From: Adiantum capillus-veneris
Taxonomy: Eukaryota > Streptophyta > Polypodiopsida > Polypodiales > Pteridaceae
NCBI GenBank assembly: GCA_014529385.2
Contig: CM043945.1
Location: 100,048,963 to 100,112,962, forward strand
Direction: 5' to 3'
DNA length: 64,000 nt
The translations under genes were made by a program, and so were the position numbers. The notes below the pieces were generated by a model. That model saw only the letters and a list, made by a program, of their open reading frames with translations. It searched no databases and was not told the origin of the DNA. Of this stretch, positions 11,858 to 24,019 are shown piece by piece (the stretch's first letter is position 1; every line of letters starts with the position of its first letter).

Positions 11858-12110
11858 AACACAATGTGTGTGTGTGTGTGTGAAAGAGAGGGAGAGAGAA
11901 AGAGGGGAAGGGACCATGAGAGTGAGGAGAGGGAAGGAGCATACCTGGATCTCCTTCCTCTCCTCGTGTGTGTGTGTGTGAGAGAGAGAGAGAAGGAGAG
12001 AGAAAGAGGGGAAGGGAATATGATAGTGAGGAGAGGGAAGGAGCATACCTGGCTCTTCTTCCTCTCCTCATGTGTGTGTGTGGAGAAGAAAGAGAGAGAG
12101 AGAGGGAGAG
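11500..12110. repeat. CT/TG minisatellite of E2
   Basis: After a CT run (11509-11553), three units of about 80 bp are repeated between about 11590 and 11820. Each has CCTCTCTCAATGTGTGTG, ATGCATGTGTGTG and GTTTATGC. Two further units around 11880-12060 share GGAAGGAGCATACCTGG. E3 has the reverse-oriented counterpart at 33600-34060. Long open frames across this block are products of the low-complexity repeat. Confidence 0.75.
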
Positions 12111-12139
12111 CCTTACCTTGCTTCCTTGAGCACGAGTCG

Positions 12140-12315
12140 AAAACTCAGATCTGAGATCTAAGTTTTCAGACGATCTCGGTTATTTTTTTAGCCCTGTCGG
12201 AGTCGCTATATGCGCCACTATAGGAGTCGCTATGTTACTTGTAACATAGCGATGCCTATAGCGACGCCGTGCATTTTCATTTTTGAGCATCGCACTATGA
12301 GCGTCGCTAATGTTA
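12140..12315. repeat. Subterminal repeats of E2 (outer end)
   Basis: Contains CTCAGATCTGAGATCT and several GTCGCTAT / ATAGCGA motifs, matching the 5' subterminal block of E3 (33365-33560). No CACTA terminus follows, so this end has decayed or been cut. Confidence 0.65.
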
Positions 12316-14107
12316 AGCATGGCTTATAGCGTAGCTTGCAAACATATTGCCAATTTCCGCGCCAATTTTGTATTCTCATAGCATAGTCCAATTGCGGGCA
12401 CAAATAATCGACCTTGTCGAATTGTACAATGTAGTGAAAAACAAAACATAAAAAATTTCTTGAAAAATATGTACCTCGTATTTTCTTGGATTGATTAACG
12501 GAGACGAATCCTTGCTCCAGTGAAAACAAGCCCTAACAATTTGCTTGACAGCTTCTTGAAATGGTCCTTAATGGTTGGTCCTCTCGAGCACCTGCTGCCT
12601 CCTTCATCAAGATTAGCAACAGGCTATTCCAATCTCCATAAGATTCTCCAGCACTACCATGCCCTAACCATTGCCAAGATACTCCTTACTATTTTGCAAT
12701 TTTGCAGGCTGTGACAAATGGTCGGCCATGCCGAGCACTTTTGCCTGCTTTGCCAATGGAAAATAAGCGAGAAATAAATTTGCATGACAAAATACAGGCC
12801 TTGCCTACGCTTGCCTTATTGTAGCTAAAACTCGTCCTAGGTATACTAGGAAATGTTCATACCATATAGTTATAAAAATGTCTCCAATGGATAGTTTCCT
12901 AGCCTACTCCAGATTCTAGCAATACAAAAATGAAAGCCTTGCTTGGGACATTTCCCTTGTAGATATGTACATGCCATGCATGATAAGAAGCTGCAAGGGC
13001 TAACTCTGGAGTGTTGTATCTAACACAACAGTTTTGTATACACTTAATGAGACTTGCTCAACGATTAGAACAACACCTTGGAGACCAAGTGTCGTGCTCC
13101 AGTATAACAGTTGACAACTGCATACTAAGAACTAATTAAACAAGAAAAGCGCAACAAATATTCATACCTTGTCTTTGAAGAAAACTTGAACCGTTGATGG
13201 GCGTGCTCTATCAAGGCACTCAGTAGAAGCCATGCTTCTGATCGAGATTGTGGGTACTCAAGTCGTGCTTGATGCAGGCTTGCAACTAATAATTGGCCCT
13301 TGTTAATCATGCGACTCGACTTGCCGTGCCATCGATCTTTTGCATGATGCATGAGCATGTATGCTAAACTTTTCGTATCCTTGCAGATGTTCCCTGCCGC
13401 CTTGGATTTGTAACCATGTTCCCTACCATGGTAGGTTGTACCCTTGCCGATCAATACGTCTATGATCCTCGAATCAATAGCAATATTGCGAAAGTTGAGG
13501 TTGTGAAAGTGGAGGGATGTGAGAAAATCGCCCAAAAAATCCCAAAAACCAGGTCGAGTTTGCATGTCAACTGTCTGTGTATAGCCTTGCCGATGGTGCA
13601 GCGAAGCTTGTATGAGGTGCATGCATGCCGTTCTTTTCCCATGTGGCGGTCAACCCGGGCATGCCTTACTTGAGGCGGCCCCCTTGGGTGAGACATCCCC
13701 CTTGTGTGGAAAAACATAATGAAAAATAAAAATAAAAACTCTCACCTTGGCTACGACGGCAGCATCTGCTGCGCAAGGAGCAAAATCCATCAACCCTCGC
13801 GCTACGTCGGGTTTCTTGACCCACTCCAAAAACGAGAAACACTATTCGCTACTCCCTGGCGAATCCATCAAGCCCAAGATAGATCAGTTTTGTGCAGGTC
13901 AAAATTCGGCCCCATCTATGTGCAAGAGTCGCTTCCCATGGCCTTGCTTCTTGTGTCGACCTTCATCCTCTTCGGGCAAGTAGTCGCTCCCACGGATTTG
14001 CTTCTTCACACGGCCTCCCCGGGTTCCAAGCCCTCCAGGAGATAGAGAGATTTGGGAAAAGAAAGAGAGAGAGACCATGCTTCTTCGTTGCATGCTTCAC
14101 AAGGGAG

Positions 14108-14179
<72 letters not shown>

Positions 14180-14227
14180 GGAGAGAAGGCCATGCTTCTT
14201 CCCCTCCTCCATGGTTGCTCCCTCCTT
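12316..14227. other. Decayed repeat or intergenic DNA, unidentified minus-strand ORF
   Basis: No recognised domain. An open frame on the minus strand (13622-13125, 165 codons) ends at a plausible splice donor (CAAG|GTATGA). The phrase GGCCATGCCGAG(C/T)AC near 12720 recurs near 17750, and the region ends at an antisense initiator-Met PBS-like motif. It may be the body of a degenerate minus-strand retroelement, but this is not proven. Confidence 0.35.
14109..14176. repeat. (GA)n tract
   Basis: A perfect GA run of about 68 bp, followed about 50 bp later by the PBS-like motif. Confidence 0.9.
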
Positions 14228-14239
14228 GAGCTCTGATAC
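14228..14239 (-). other. Antisense initiator-Met PBS-like motif
   Basis: GAGCTCTGATAC is the complement of the initiator-Met primer-binding site core GTATCAGAGC used by copia-type LTR elements. It suggests a minus-strand element whose LTR would lie to the right. The flanking sequence (TATA-like CCTATATAGG at 14292) fits an LTR, but no second LTR was found. Confidence 0.35.
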
Positions 14240-14740
14240 TACTGAAAGGGCAAGGGAACTAAAACATGCTCATCACCACCCAGCCATGCCCTATATAGGC
14301 CCTTGGCCTTCTAAATATAGGGACCCCCTTGACTACATGTCCGTCCTGGCCCTTGGTCGTGCCTGGTCCTACCATTGTCCTGAGAAACACACACACACGG
14401 ACGAGGCAAGAAAACAAACACACACACACACACACACACACATGGAGGAGGCAAGCAAACGTTGGTGGCAACAGAGTAACAAAGGAGCGTTGACGACAAC
14501 GGTGGAAACTCTTTTGTTGGGGACAAGAGGTGGCAAAGGAGCATTGGCGACGGCGGCAACTCTTTTGTTGGCGGCAAGAGGCGACAAGGAGACACACAAA
14601 ATACAACGATGTAAGTGCACTTATTTTCTTTTTTTGATATGCATTTTGTTTTAAATTAATGTCCATTTCCGCTTGTTTTAAATTTAATGGGCAACCCATT
14701 TCATGAAAATAGGCATGCCAAAACCCCTCCAATAGAAGGG

Positions 14741-15825
14741 AGAGGGGTTTTGGAATGCCTATTTGCATGCAATGGGCTCCCCAAAGGGGCTTCCCATTGC
14801 ATGCAAATAGGCATGCCAAAACCCCTCTAATAGAGGGGCAAAACACATGCCAAAATGGTACGAGTTTGCCCCCTCTATTAGAGGGGTTTTGGCATGACTA
14901 TTTGCATGCAATGGGATCCCCAAACGGAATGCACATTGCATGCAAATAGGCATGCCAAAACCCCTCTAATACAGGGACCAAATGCACGAGTTTTGGCATG
15001 AGTTTAGAGGGCCCAAACTGGTAGCGCAAAACCCCTGTAATTGGTCGAGGTAAAGGCTCATGTGAGCCGATGGTTTGTCCCCCATGCTCTTTTTTTTTGC
15101 CTCCCCCCTTCAATGTCCAAAACTCGTAGCAAACGACATGAGTTTGGGCAGCCCGTTTAATTAGGGAGCCCACTGCATGCAAATAGTCATGCCAAAACCC
15201 CTCTAATAGAGGGGCCAAAATCATGCCAAAACAGCATGAGTTTGGCCCTTATATTAGAGGTTTTTGGCATGAGTTTCGCTCCCATTTTGGCATGAGTTTG
15301 GCCCCTCTATTAGAGGCGGTTTGGCATGCCTATTTGCATGCAAGGGGCTCCCCAAACGAGCTGCCCATTGCATGCAAATAGGCACGCCCCTCGAATAGAG
15401 AGGCCAAACGCATGAGTTTAGAGGGGCCAAACTAGTAGCTGAGAACCCCTCTAATTGGTCAAGGTAAAGGCTCATGTGAACCCATGGGTTGTCCCCCATG
15501 CTCATGTTTTTTCGGCCTCCCCCCTTCAATGTCCAAAACCCCTAGGAAACGGCATGAATTTGAACCCCGTACAAACATCATGAGTTTCGTCCCTCTGATA
15601 GAGGGGTTTTGGCATGCCTATTTGTATGCACTGGGATCCCCAAATGGGCTGACCATTGCATGCAAATAGGCATGGCAAAACCCCTCTAATAGAGGGGCCA
15701 AACTCATGCCATTTGCTAGGGTTTTTTCCCCTGTATTAGAGGGGTTTTGGCATGCCTATTTACATGAAATGGGCAGCCCGTTTGGGCTGCCCATTGCATG
15801 CAAATAGGCATGCCAAAACCCCTCT
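14741..15825. repeat. Array of large hairpins (nested palindromes)
   Basis: At least five hairpins of 84-88 bp occur at 14741-14828, 14881-14967, 15312-15395, 15601-15687 and 15738-15825, with a partial one near 15155-15200. Each arm reads roughly GGGGTTTTGGCATGCCTATT then TGCATGCAATGGGC; the loop is TCCCCAAA-like, and the arm returns as its complement. Between them are small CCCCTCTAATAGAGGGG palindromes. A longer segment (AATTGGTC(G/A)AGGTAAAGGCTC to CTTCAATGTCCAAAAC) is repeated about 414 bp apart, showing segmental duplication of the array. Open frames on both strands simply reflect the palindromes. Confidence 0.85.
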
Positions 15826-15894
15826 AATAGAGGGTCCAAACTCATGCCGTTTGCTAGGGGGTTTTTTCCCCCTCACCCTCATACATGCCCTTGC

Positions 15895-16035
15895 TGGCCC
15901 CCACTACCTTTCCTTCACCCTTTCTCTCGGCACCCCCCACTACATTTCCTTCACCCTATCCCTCGGTCCCTGCTACTACATTTCCTTCACAATTTCCCTC
16001 GGCACCCTCTTCTACTATTCCCTCGCATCAACCCT
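15895..16035. repeat. 36-bp minisatellite
   Basis: About 3.5 tandem units of roughly 36 bp, each containing CACTACATTTCCTTCACCC and CCCTCGG. It encodes Pro/Thr/Ser-rich peptide in one frame, which I take as non-genic. Confidence 0.65.
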
Positions 16036-16445
16036 CCCTGCTTCGACCATCAAGCCATCCTAGCCCTCGTGGTTGTTGATCTTCTTTAGGGAAAAGTGAG
16101 CGATGTAGTTCGCGTGGTTTTGGGGTTCGACGAGAATCCACTGATAGCTAGCGGATACGAGGATTGGGGGGAGGCTCTTGTTTCAATGCTTGATTTGGAG
16201 GAGGTGGAGGAGGATCGTCCACTAACTTGCCAGATCCGGGGTATAGTTTTGATGTGGACATTCCAGATGCCGATGATGATGGCCTATACTATAGGTGTCA
16301 TCGAGACGGTGCCCTTGACCTTAGCACAAACAATGGCAAGCGCTTCCACAATCACTTGAAGACCTTGATCCATTCTACGTACATTAATTGATTCATAGTC
16401 TGGGAGCAAGAAAATCCTCAGTACCTGCAATATATTTTTGATACA

Positions 16446-17137
16446 ATGTGGGTGCGGTTTCCTAATCCCCAGGGCCAATCTTTTACTACGCAGTGGATGG
16501 AAGGTTTTATCAAGACCTTCCTTTGTAATAAATGGTCCACCATTCCCAAGGCCGCTAAACAACAATTCCAACACCCCACTCTCCAAAAAGGGGTGCCAAT
16601 ATGCATGATGCAGAGTGGGAGTTTGCTCTCCCAGAGAGGGACAGTGGATTAACAGAGGCAAGCAAGGGCAGGACAACAAGCTCACAGTTGAGGTTCTGGC
16701 AGAAAGGACATCTAGAAGGACAAAGTGGTAAGTAACATTTTTCGTTTTTATTTGAACCATAATCTTGATGTAAACTATTATAAATAATTCTTAATATGTA
16801 GGCAAACATCATAGGACATTGAGTGTCAAGGGAGGTGGTGAAGTATCAAAAACGCAACGATGAATACAGTACCTATCTATGGATGCTCCAACAAGGCCAC
16901 ATCAATCAAGCACAGTTCAATGCTTTCATCGACACCTTGACCACTATGCAAGTACAAAGTCAACCTAACTAATTAATTATTTTGTTGTTTACTTATTTAA
17001 TGTTTACTAATTTATGTGGTTTGCTTTCTTATTTGTGTAGAATCAAAGAGGTGGCGCTAACGAGGGCGAGGACGACGAGGGTGGTCAGGGTGGCGAGGAC
17101 GACGAGGGAGACCAGGGTGATGATGAGGGTTACTAAC
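16446..17137 (+). pseudogene. TNPA-like (plant transposase) pseudogene E6
   Basis: Reads NPQGQSFTTQWMEGFIKTFL, then after a frameshift near 16580 HDAEWEFALPERDSG to GHLEGQSGK before GTAAGT. Later pieces are VSREVVKYQKRNDEYSTYLW then QQGHINQAQFNAF (16825-16950), and after an AG a Gly/Glu/Asp-rich tail NEGEDDEGGQGG to DDEGY (17041-17137). The first part aligns with the E5 protein (QQWLEGYIKTFLKNK then DAEYKWAIQEKSD), so both belong to one TNPA-like subfamily distinct from E1-E4. No termini are visible. Confidence 0.55.
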
Positions 17138-17150
17138 CTACTAACACAAT

Positions 17151-17250
17151 CTCCTCACATTTTGAACGCCTGGCCAAGAGCCCTTGTACAACATAATCCC
17201 CTCACATTTTGAACGGCCGACCAAGAGCCCTTGTAAATATTTCACTTTTA
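17151..17250. repeat. 47-bp tandem duplication
   Basis: CTCACATTTTGAACG then GCCAAGAGCCCTTGTA occurs twice, 47 bp apart, right after the E6 tail. Confidence 0.7.
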
Positions 17251-17259
17251 TTTTGATGG

Positions 17260-18567
17260 ATGTCGGCCAAAAGGCCTTGTATACATTTTGCGAACTCGCA
17301 ATCAATATAAATAATTTTGTCAATAAATTATTTTTAAGTTTCTTGTGTTTCAAAAATTGTATGGTATTGTTAATCTTAAATAATAAATAAATGTGATATT
17401 TATATTAAAAAAATTATCCAAGGATCTTTGGATGATGCAAAGTCTTCACACATGGGGACTTGAATCATCCGAAATCCTTGGATACTTTTTGTTAATAAAT
17501 TTCATGGAGGATATCAACACGGCAATCGTCATGGCAATCAGCGCAGTAGTTCTTGACAGCATACCCGCACTGATACCCTCAATCATTGCCGTGAGTTGAT
17601 AGCCACGCTACCAGTGGCGGTGATACCGTGTACCCACTTGTTTCTCTCTCTTGAAACGCTTGTTGATGCACGGCTATTCCAGAGGCATTCAACCCCCTTT
17701 CTTATAGTGAATCTACAACAAATGGTCGTCCATACGGATCCGGAGTAGTCGGCCATGCCGAGTACCTTTGCCGCAAGTCTAGCAATAAGCAGTGCCGATC
17801 TCCTTGAGATGCCATAACATTACAAATTTTCCATGCCTTTGCATGATACAACTTATTAGACCACATGCCTTTGCATGATATAGCTTAGTAGCCCAACTTT
17901 GGATGCTATCCTTGGTGTTAAATACCTGTGCCCACTGTTGAGGGGAAAATATCAAATGAAAGAATTGTCGTACTTTCCCTTGCCGAGCAAGGCAACCTTT
18001 GCTTTTCATGCTGAAAATACGAGGAGATTTGCAAGATTACATGAATTTAGGACTTAAAACCTTTAAAGTAACTTTCTTACCGACTCTTACGATAATGTAT
18101 GTCATAGCATCCCCAAATCCGATGTATTGGCTCGTAGCCTTGCTGTGTTTGTGAGGCCATATTCTTGGATTACTCCCCTACTATGAATGCATAATCCTCT
18201 TGGGAAGTTTGAGAGAAATCCATTTTGGTAGCCTCTCGATGACAAGTGTTCGTGACGAGGCGGACCTTGCATGCGGCTCTTTGCTAATTCTTGGCTGCAA
18301 CTCGGGCCACCGAATAGATTCAACTTGACTCAAAATTTCTAAATAATCCCATAAATATGATTACCTTCAATCCATAACTTTTGATTGATAACACTCTGGA
18401 TGCTTGGCTTTGATGTCCCAAGGCAAATACAAGGAAAGGCTGAGACCCGTGGGCACCTACCCTTAACTTAAAGTCTTCTTTTCCTAAGACCAAAGGTCTT
18501 TGGGCACATAGTGTGAAAAAAAACGAGCTTCAACCATGGCGATGGCGAGCAGGCTGCCGAGGGTGCA

Positions 18568-18624
<57 letters not shown>

Positions 18625-20814
18625 GTTCTATTGCCTCTCGGGCTGAGCCTCTATGACAACTTGTCCTCCCCTCGGCATCGCGCTCTGTTTAAGCCCACCC
18701 TTGCGGAATTTGAGCGTGGTCAAAATCTCCCCCCCCCACCCCCGCCCGTCCTCGCAAGCGGCTCTACACACGGGCGCTTTCCCTGGCTTTGACCTCTTTT
18801 GCTTAGCAGGGGATGTTCTCCATGGCCTTCCTCCGTGCCTTAGCTTTGCATGAGCATGCAACTTTGCATGAGAGGGTCCACAAACCCCTTGGCCCAAAAT
18901 AGCTTATTAAGCTCTAATACTAGTGTAACACCCTAGGAGTGCCATGTATGAATCCTCGGCCCAACCTCCCTTTATAGCCACATGGCCCTAGGATCCCTTT
19001 CCACTGACAGCCGGCCCTTGGCCGTTGGCCCGGTCCTTGACCTCCAGGGTTGTTGTCCTTGGCATGACATGGTATTGATGGATCTTGGATATTGAAAGAT
19101 GATTGTGACCGATGATATCTTAATACATCAAGAGATGTCACATATGGCTATACTATGCAATAGGTGGACGACTAAAGGTATAAGAAAAATTAAATTGTTT
19201 ATGTTTTTCCATATGATGTTTCTGATATGTAACTTTAACTACTATTTTGGACAAGTTATGATTTGCAGGATAATTATATAACAACTGAGGATAATAGATT
19301 TCTTAATGGCTAGAGGCATGTAATGGTTTTTAATTATGATGCATTAACAACTATTTGTTGTAGGGTTGACATGTAAAAAGTAGCCTAGACCATTGGATTA
19401 TTTGATGGTGGATATCAAATGCATTCAAATAGATAGTGTATGGGTAGCTCTTTATGAGCAATGGTTATTTTTTTGACCAAGTGGATGGTTGTAACCATTT
19501 TGAGCATTGACTACTATCTATGAATAAATAAGTGCAAGAGGAAAATGCTCACTCTTGCGAGGGGGGAGCTTGTAGCTAGTACTCTATGTCTATCTTCTTT
19601 GCTTCTTTCACGTCTATGTTACCTTCATGCACATGCATAGCACTCCACGCTAAGAGGTGTGCATGCACGTGCTCCCATGATCTCATTCACTCTCCATCTC
19701 TCTCAGATTGTGTATATCTACGATTGTGTGTATGTGGAGTTCATCAAATATGAAGGGTAATTGATTATATCAAATGCATGCTATGCTATTTTGTGTATTT
19801 GCAACAACTGCATGCATCCGTTTGAAGTAGACATGTAATTTAAGATAGGGAGAAACATTGAGTCATTTTTTTGTAACATGTAAAGTAGTTTGGTGTACCT
19901 ATAGAAGGTAATCTAAGCATGGGATTTCTATCTTTTTAGGCATCCGATACCATTACTCTAGAATTCCTAGCTTTCCCTCAACATTCATTCGTTCATATCG
20001 CAAAGGGTGAGCACACAAGGAGTTGGGTAGGTCTTTCCACGAGTGGACACATTGCTTGAGATGATTAATTTCATTTGCTCTTATACCTTTTCATTAGTTA
20101 AGAGAGAGAAGTGTTCTCGTTTTATGACGTACAAATAGCCACCCTTCACTTGGGGCCAAGCATGGCATCGATCGCGACCCATTTGGGCAAGATGCCCCCC
20201 CCCCTCCCCCAAACACACACACACACACACACTATGCATGGAGTGCCAAGGTAGGATGCAACAATAGCTTGCATGTGAAAGAGAAAAGAATATGTGAGCT
20301 AAAGATGCACATGATCAAGGGAGGTAGCAAAGTATGCACTCACATATGATCTATTGCCATGGGGTGCAGTGTCCCTCAAGAGGCACTACCTTCCTCACTA
20401 CCATCGTTTATGATGGATCCCTATAATGGATTATAGCCTTGTTAGTGCACCCTTGTGGCTCCCCAATGCTATGAAGAAAATACACATTGGGGTCCTCAGA
20501 GAGCACTTTGCTCCCTTCCAAATGCCATAGCTAGAAGACACGCTTATGTTAATCATGTGTTTCCTTCTTTAAGGTCTTAAGAAAACTCTATATAAATGTA
20601 TGGCACACAAATGTATCCAAAGGAGGATCTTGGCGAGCACTAAGTTGAGAGCGAGATATGATTGTGGGGGTCCGGGAAGTAGACTGAGCAGGGAGAATGT
20701 CGCTCACGTGTGAAGCACGAGGGGCCCCCACAAGGGAGAGGAGGGCGTGTGGACATTGGACAAGCAATGGCGGTATGGCAGGAGAGGTGGGGGACGTTCT
20801 TTTTATCAAAAGGC
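17260..20814. other. Repeat-rich intergenic DNA, no supported gene
   Basis: Mixed unique and decayed repeat DNA. It holds a (GA)n tract at about 18567-18620, a second antisense PBS-like motif (AAGCTCTAATAC, 18909-18920) followed by TGTAACACCC (possible LTR edge), and C8/(CA)n runs near 20193-20232. No coding domain was recognised on either strand. Confidence 0.5.
18909..18920 (-). other. Second antisense initiator-Met PBS-like motif
   Basis: AAGCTCTAATAC differs by two bases from the complement of the initiator-Met PBS. The TG at 18922 would be the LTR boundary of a minus-strand element; the following 150 bp share a cCCTTGGCC-rich, TATA-containing style with 14240-14390. Weak evidence. Confidence 0.3.
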
Positions 20815-21039
20815 TGCAAAATATGGCGCGTGGGCCCTCTCATGGTATTTAAACTCGTCAGCTTCGACAAGAATATTTTAGAGCAGGCAAGGCACGGTCA
20901 ATGCTGGTATACGCGCAGGTCAGCTCACGTTGTCCCGGAGTGGTATGCATGTATATAAAGCTCGAGGTAGCGAAGTCATGCAGGCCTTGTAAATCTAGGC
21001 TAAGGGAGGCGCTTCTACTGATTCACACGGCTGGCCGGA

Positions 21040-21090
<51 letters not shown>

Positions 21091-21238
21091 GGGTCTGGGC
21101 TGCAAAATATGGGGTCTGGGCCCTCTCATGGTATTTAAAACTCGTCAGCATCGACAATATGATTTTAGAGCAGGCAAGGCACGGTCAAGGCTGGTATACG
21201 CGCAGGTCAGCCCACGTTGTCCCGAAGTGGTATGCATG

Positions 21239-21247
21239 TATATAAAG
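21239..21247 (+). promoter_or_regulatory. Proximal TATA box of the ferric reductase
   Basis: TATATAAAG, 112 bp upstream of the ATG at 21359. The distal copy in the first promoter unit is at 20952-20960. Confidence 0.6.
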
Positions 21248-21314
21248 CTCGAGGTAGCGAAGTCAGGCCTTGTAAATCTATGGGAGGCGCTCCTACTAAT
21301 TCAAACGGCTGGCC

Positions 21315-21316
<2 letters not shown>

Positions 21317-21358
<42 letters not shown>
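21317..21358. repeat. (GA)n run abutting the ferric reductase start codon
   Basis: The GA run ends exactly at ATGGAG, so it lies in the 5' UTR. The first promoter unit carries its own GA run at 21043-21085. GAGA tracts are known binding sites for plant BBR/BPC proteins; any such role here is inference. Confidence 0.8.
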
Positions 21359-21365
<7 letters not shown>

Positions 21366-23969
21366 AGGCTCGGCAGCTCTTCCTCCTCACTCTAGCCAAG
21401 CACGCCCTGCTCAGCATTAACTTAGCAGCAAGCCTCTTAGCCTTGTCTTGGTGGCTGGTGTCCTCGGAGCCAATGAAAGATCCTCGCTACTTCGACAGGC
21501 TCCAAGAGAGCAGTCCATCTCGCTTCTTTCGAGTTGATGGAGAATATGGTAATATACATGCATGATCAGCATCCTCAGCACGTTACCTGCTAAATTTGAA
21601 GATTAATGTGGGCGCCGTGCAGGTTTGGTCATTCTGTATCAGACTATGCCTGTGGTTGTGATGACGCTGCTGAGCTTTGCAGTGATCGAACTCAGGAAAA
21701 AGATCAAGTAGGCCCCCAATCCATTTTAAGTACTGAAAAACTCAATTCCTATGAAACATTAGCTACAAAAGGTGCCTTGGAGACCTTAATCTAATACAAC
21801 AAGGTGAAAGTTCACTATGGCCTACATAATGCTATCGAGAGGAATTTAATAATAATAAGAGGGTTCTTTGTGAGAGGAAAAATGAGAAAGTGAGTAGCAT
21901 TTAATTTATTTTTTGGTCACAATAGAGTATTACACTTTTGAAAACAAGTGTAATAATGACTTATTTAGATTACAATATATTCCAAAAGGATAAAAAATAA
22001 TGACTAAATCAATATTCAATGGGCCTCTTTAAAGAGAGATACACAAATGTTAACACCTCTCACAAAAATCTATAATTTTTTTAAAAAAAGAAGTTTTTTG
22101 CCATGTGGCACCAATCTGCAAGCTTTATCCAATGGTCGACAATTGCACCAAAAATCCAATGCTTTACTAAGGACTTCTTATGTAGTCCAAAAATGATTCT
22201 TTAATATTTGCTATGTCTTCTTTAGACCTTAGTGTAATAGAAGAATGATCCTTTAATATTTGCCATAGCTTATTTAGACCTTAGTCGATAAGAATCTAAC
22301 TTATTAATAAATTTTTTGAGAGTAGGGCCAATAGGACAAGCTCGCTAATCATTTCAATCAACGTTATGTTATCCATATTTATCTAATGTGGACCATCAAG
22401 TATGTCTATGCAATATGGCAATGCAGGTCTCTTCAGCACTGTATGAATGTGGGCAACAATACTAAAGCTAAGCAATATGCAAAGGCCGGTAGGTCGCCTC
22501 GGCCCAACGTTTCCACATACCCACTTATAGTGCACACTGGTTGGTGGAACCCCTTTGGTGTGCTGACGGCTGCAGAGGCTCTCATACTAGTGGGCATGCT
22601 CTTTGTGGTGTTCTACAGCTTTGGTCGGCTCACTCGCTTCGAGTTCAATGAAGTGGAGCGAAAATATAATGCCGATCCCCAACTGAGCCTTCACATACCT
22701 ATGTGAGTATATGCATACATATACGCATATATCCATGGGTATGTGTGTAAGCATATATCCATGTAGTATTTTGTGACTAGCACTGCCTAACTCATACAAC
22801 CTTTTGCCTACATGCACATTGATTACTTTAAACAAAGCACACATATCATAACCAAAAGACTCACATATCATACAAGCATTCTTTGAGCAAGCTCATCTTA
22901 TAATTGAGCAATTTTTATGAAGCTACTAAAGTGCATATGAAAACTGTAGGAATGTAAGCAAGTTGAAGCGAGCAACCCAAAACTTGGGTCGAGCCTCACT
23001 CTTGCCATTTGCCTTGCTTTGGATCCCTGTCTCACGAGGATCACCACTTCTACGATTATTGAAGTTGCCGTTTGAGCATGCCGTAAAGTATCACATCTGG
23101 TTGGCAACATTGACCCTCACACTTCTAAGTGGACATTCTGTGTGCTGCATTATATACTACTACCAAATAAATAGCCCCTCTAAGGTAATGACAAATTTTC
23201 AAACTCATTAGTTATCACATTGCATCCACATGGCTCGAAGATGATATTTTCCTGAATTGTGTAGATACTCAATTGGGTGACAGAAAGGGAGAAGTCTTCT
23301 TTTGTTGCTGGAGTGGTGGCTTGGATTATAGGATTACTAATGTGGGGAACCTCCCTTCCCTATGTTAGAAGGAGATGGTATGAGGTCTTCTTTGGAGTGC
23401 ATCAATTATACATTGTTTTCTTCCTGTTTTGGCTCTACCATGCCTTGTGGACCATCCATTTCTTTATTGTGCCTGCCCTCCTCTTTGTGGTTGATCGTTT
23501 GCTTCGCATGGTGCAATCTAGGCAACCTGTCGATGTACTCTCTGCTACAATGCTTGAGTCTGGTGCTGTTAAACTTCACATGGCAATCACCAACCTTCAA
23601 AGCACTCGAGGTACTATGTTGACATAAAGAGTGACTAAGTTGCAATCATAAGAAGATTTAGAAATTTTCTCATGTAGGAAAATGGAGTCTTTCTCAGTGT
23701 TTTTCATACAATGCATAACATCATGAGCTTCTGCTCGAGAGGCACTGCATACCTAGCTAGGTACGATCGGGGACACGGGACCACTGGCTCCCCCACTAGG
23801 CCGGCGGTTCCCTGCCCCCAATCGTACCTAGCTAGGTATGCGGCACCTCCCTCACAGAAGCTCATGATGTTGAGGTAAGTCACAATGTGGGAAATATTAT
23901 GAGAATTTGTTCAAAACTTCTTGTGAATATCAAAGTATAAGTGAGCTATAACAAATATATACACAGCGG

Positions 23970-24019
<50 letters not shown>

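Larger units (their letters stand above)
5785..12315 (-). mobile_element. CACTA transposon E2, family 2, minus strand, both ends eroded
   Basis: The gene order and sequence match element E3 closely (TNP2-like at 10259-7510, TNPA-like at 7089-5785, shared leader). Similarity to E3 stops inside the last TNPA exon at about 5785, so the 3' terminus is gone. At the other end the subterminal GTCGCTAT repeats reach about 12310, but the CCTCTTGTAGTG terminus expected from E3 is missing. No target duplication can be assigned. Confidence 0.8.
20815..21358 (+). promoter_or_regulatory. Tandemly duplicated promoter and 5' leader of the ferric reductase
   Basis: Two units (about 20815-21085 and 21101-21358) align almost base for base. 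Each has GGGCCCTCTCATGGTATTTA, ACTCGTCAGC(T/A)TCGACAA, TTTTAGAGCAGGCAAGGCACG, GGTATACGCGCAGGTCAGC, CACGTTGTCCCG, a TATATAAAG box, GAGGTAGCGAAGTC, CGGCTGGCCG and a terminal GA run. The second unit runs directly into the ATG of the gene. The repeat therefore copies core promoter plus 5' UTR, giving two TATA boxes (20952 and 21239). Confidence 0.8.

Noticed and set aside
11429-12154. Long frames rich in Ser/Leu/Val/Cys on both strands
   Set aside because: Low-complexity CT/TG minisatellite of E2; the same occurs at 33600-34060.
13478-13530. VEVVKVEGCEKIAQKI as another HMA-domain fragment
   Set aside because: Lacks the C-x-x-C loop and continues into unrelated sequence; likely chance.
14755-15800. 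Repeated peptides such as HANRHAKTPLIEG on both strands
   Set aside because: Products of the palindromic hairpin array; appear on both strands because arms are complementary.
14741-15825. CRISPR-like array
   Set aside because: Repeats are large palindromes without uniform spacers, in a plant genome with no cas genes.
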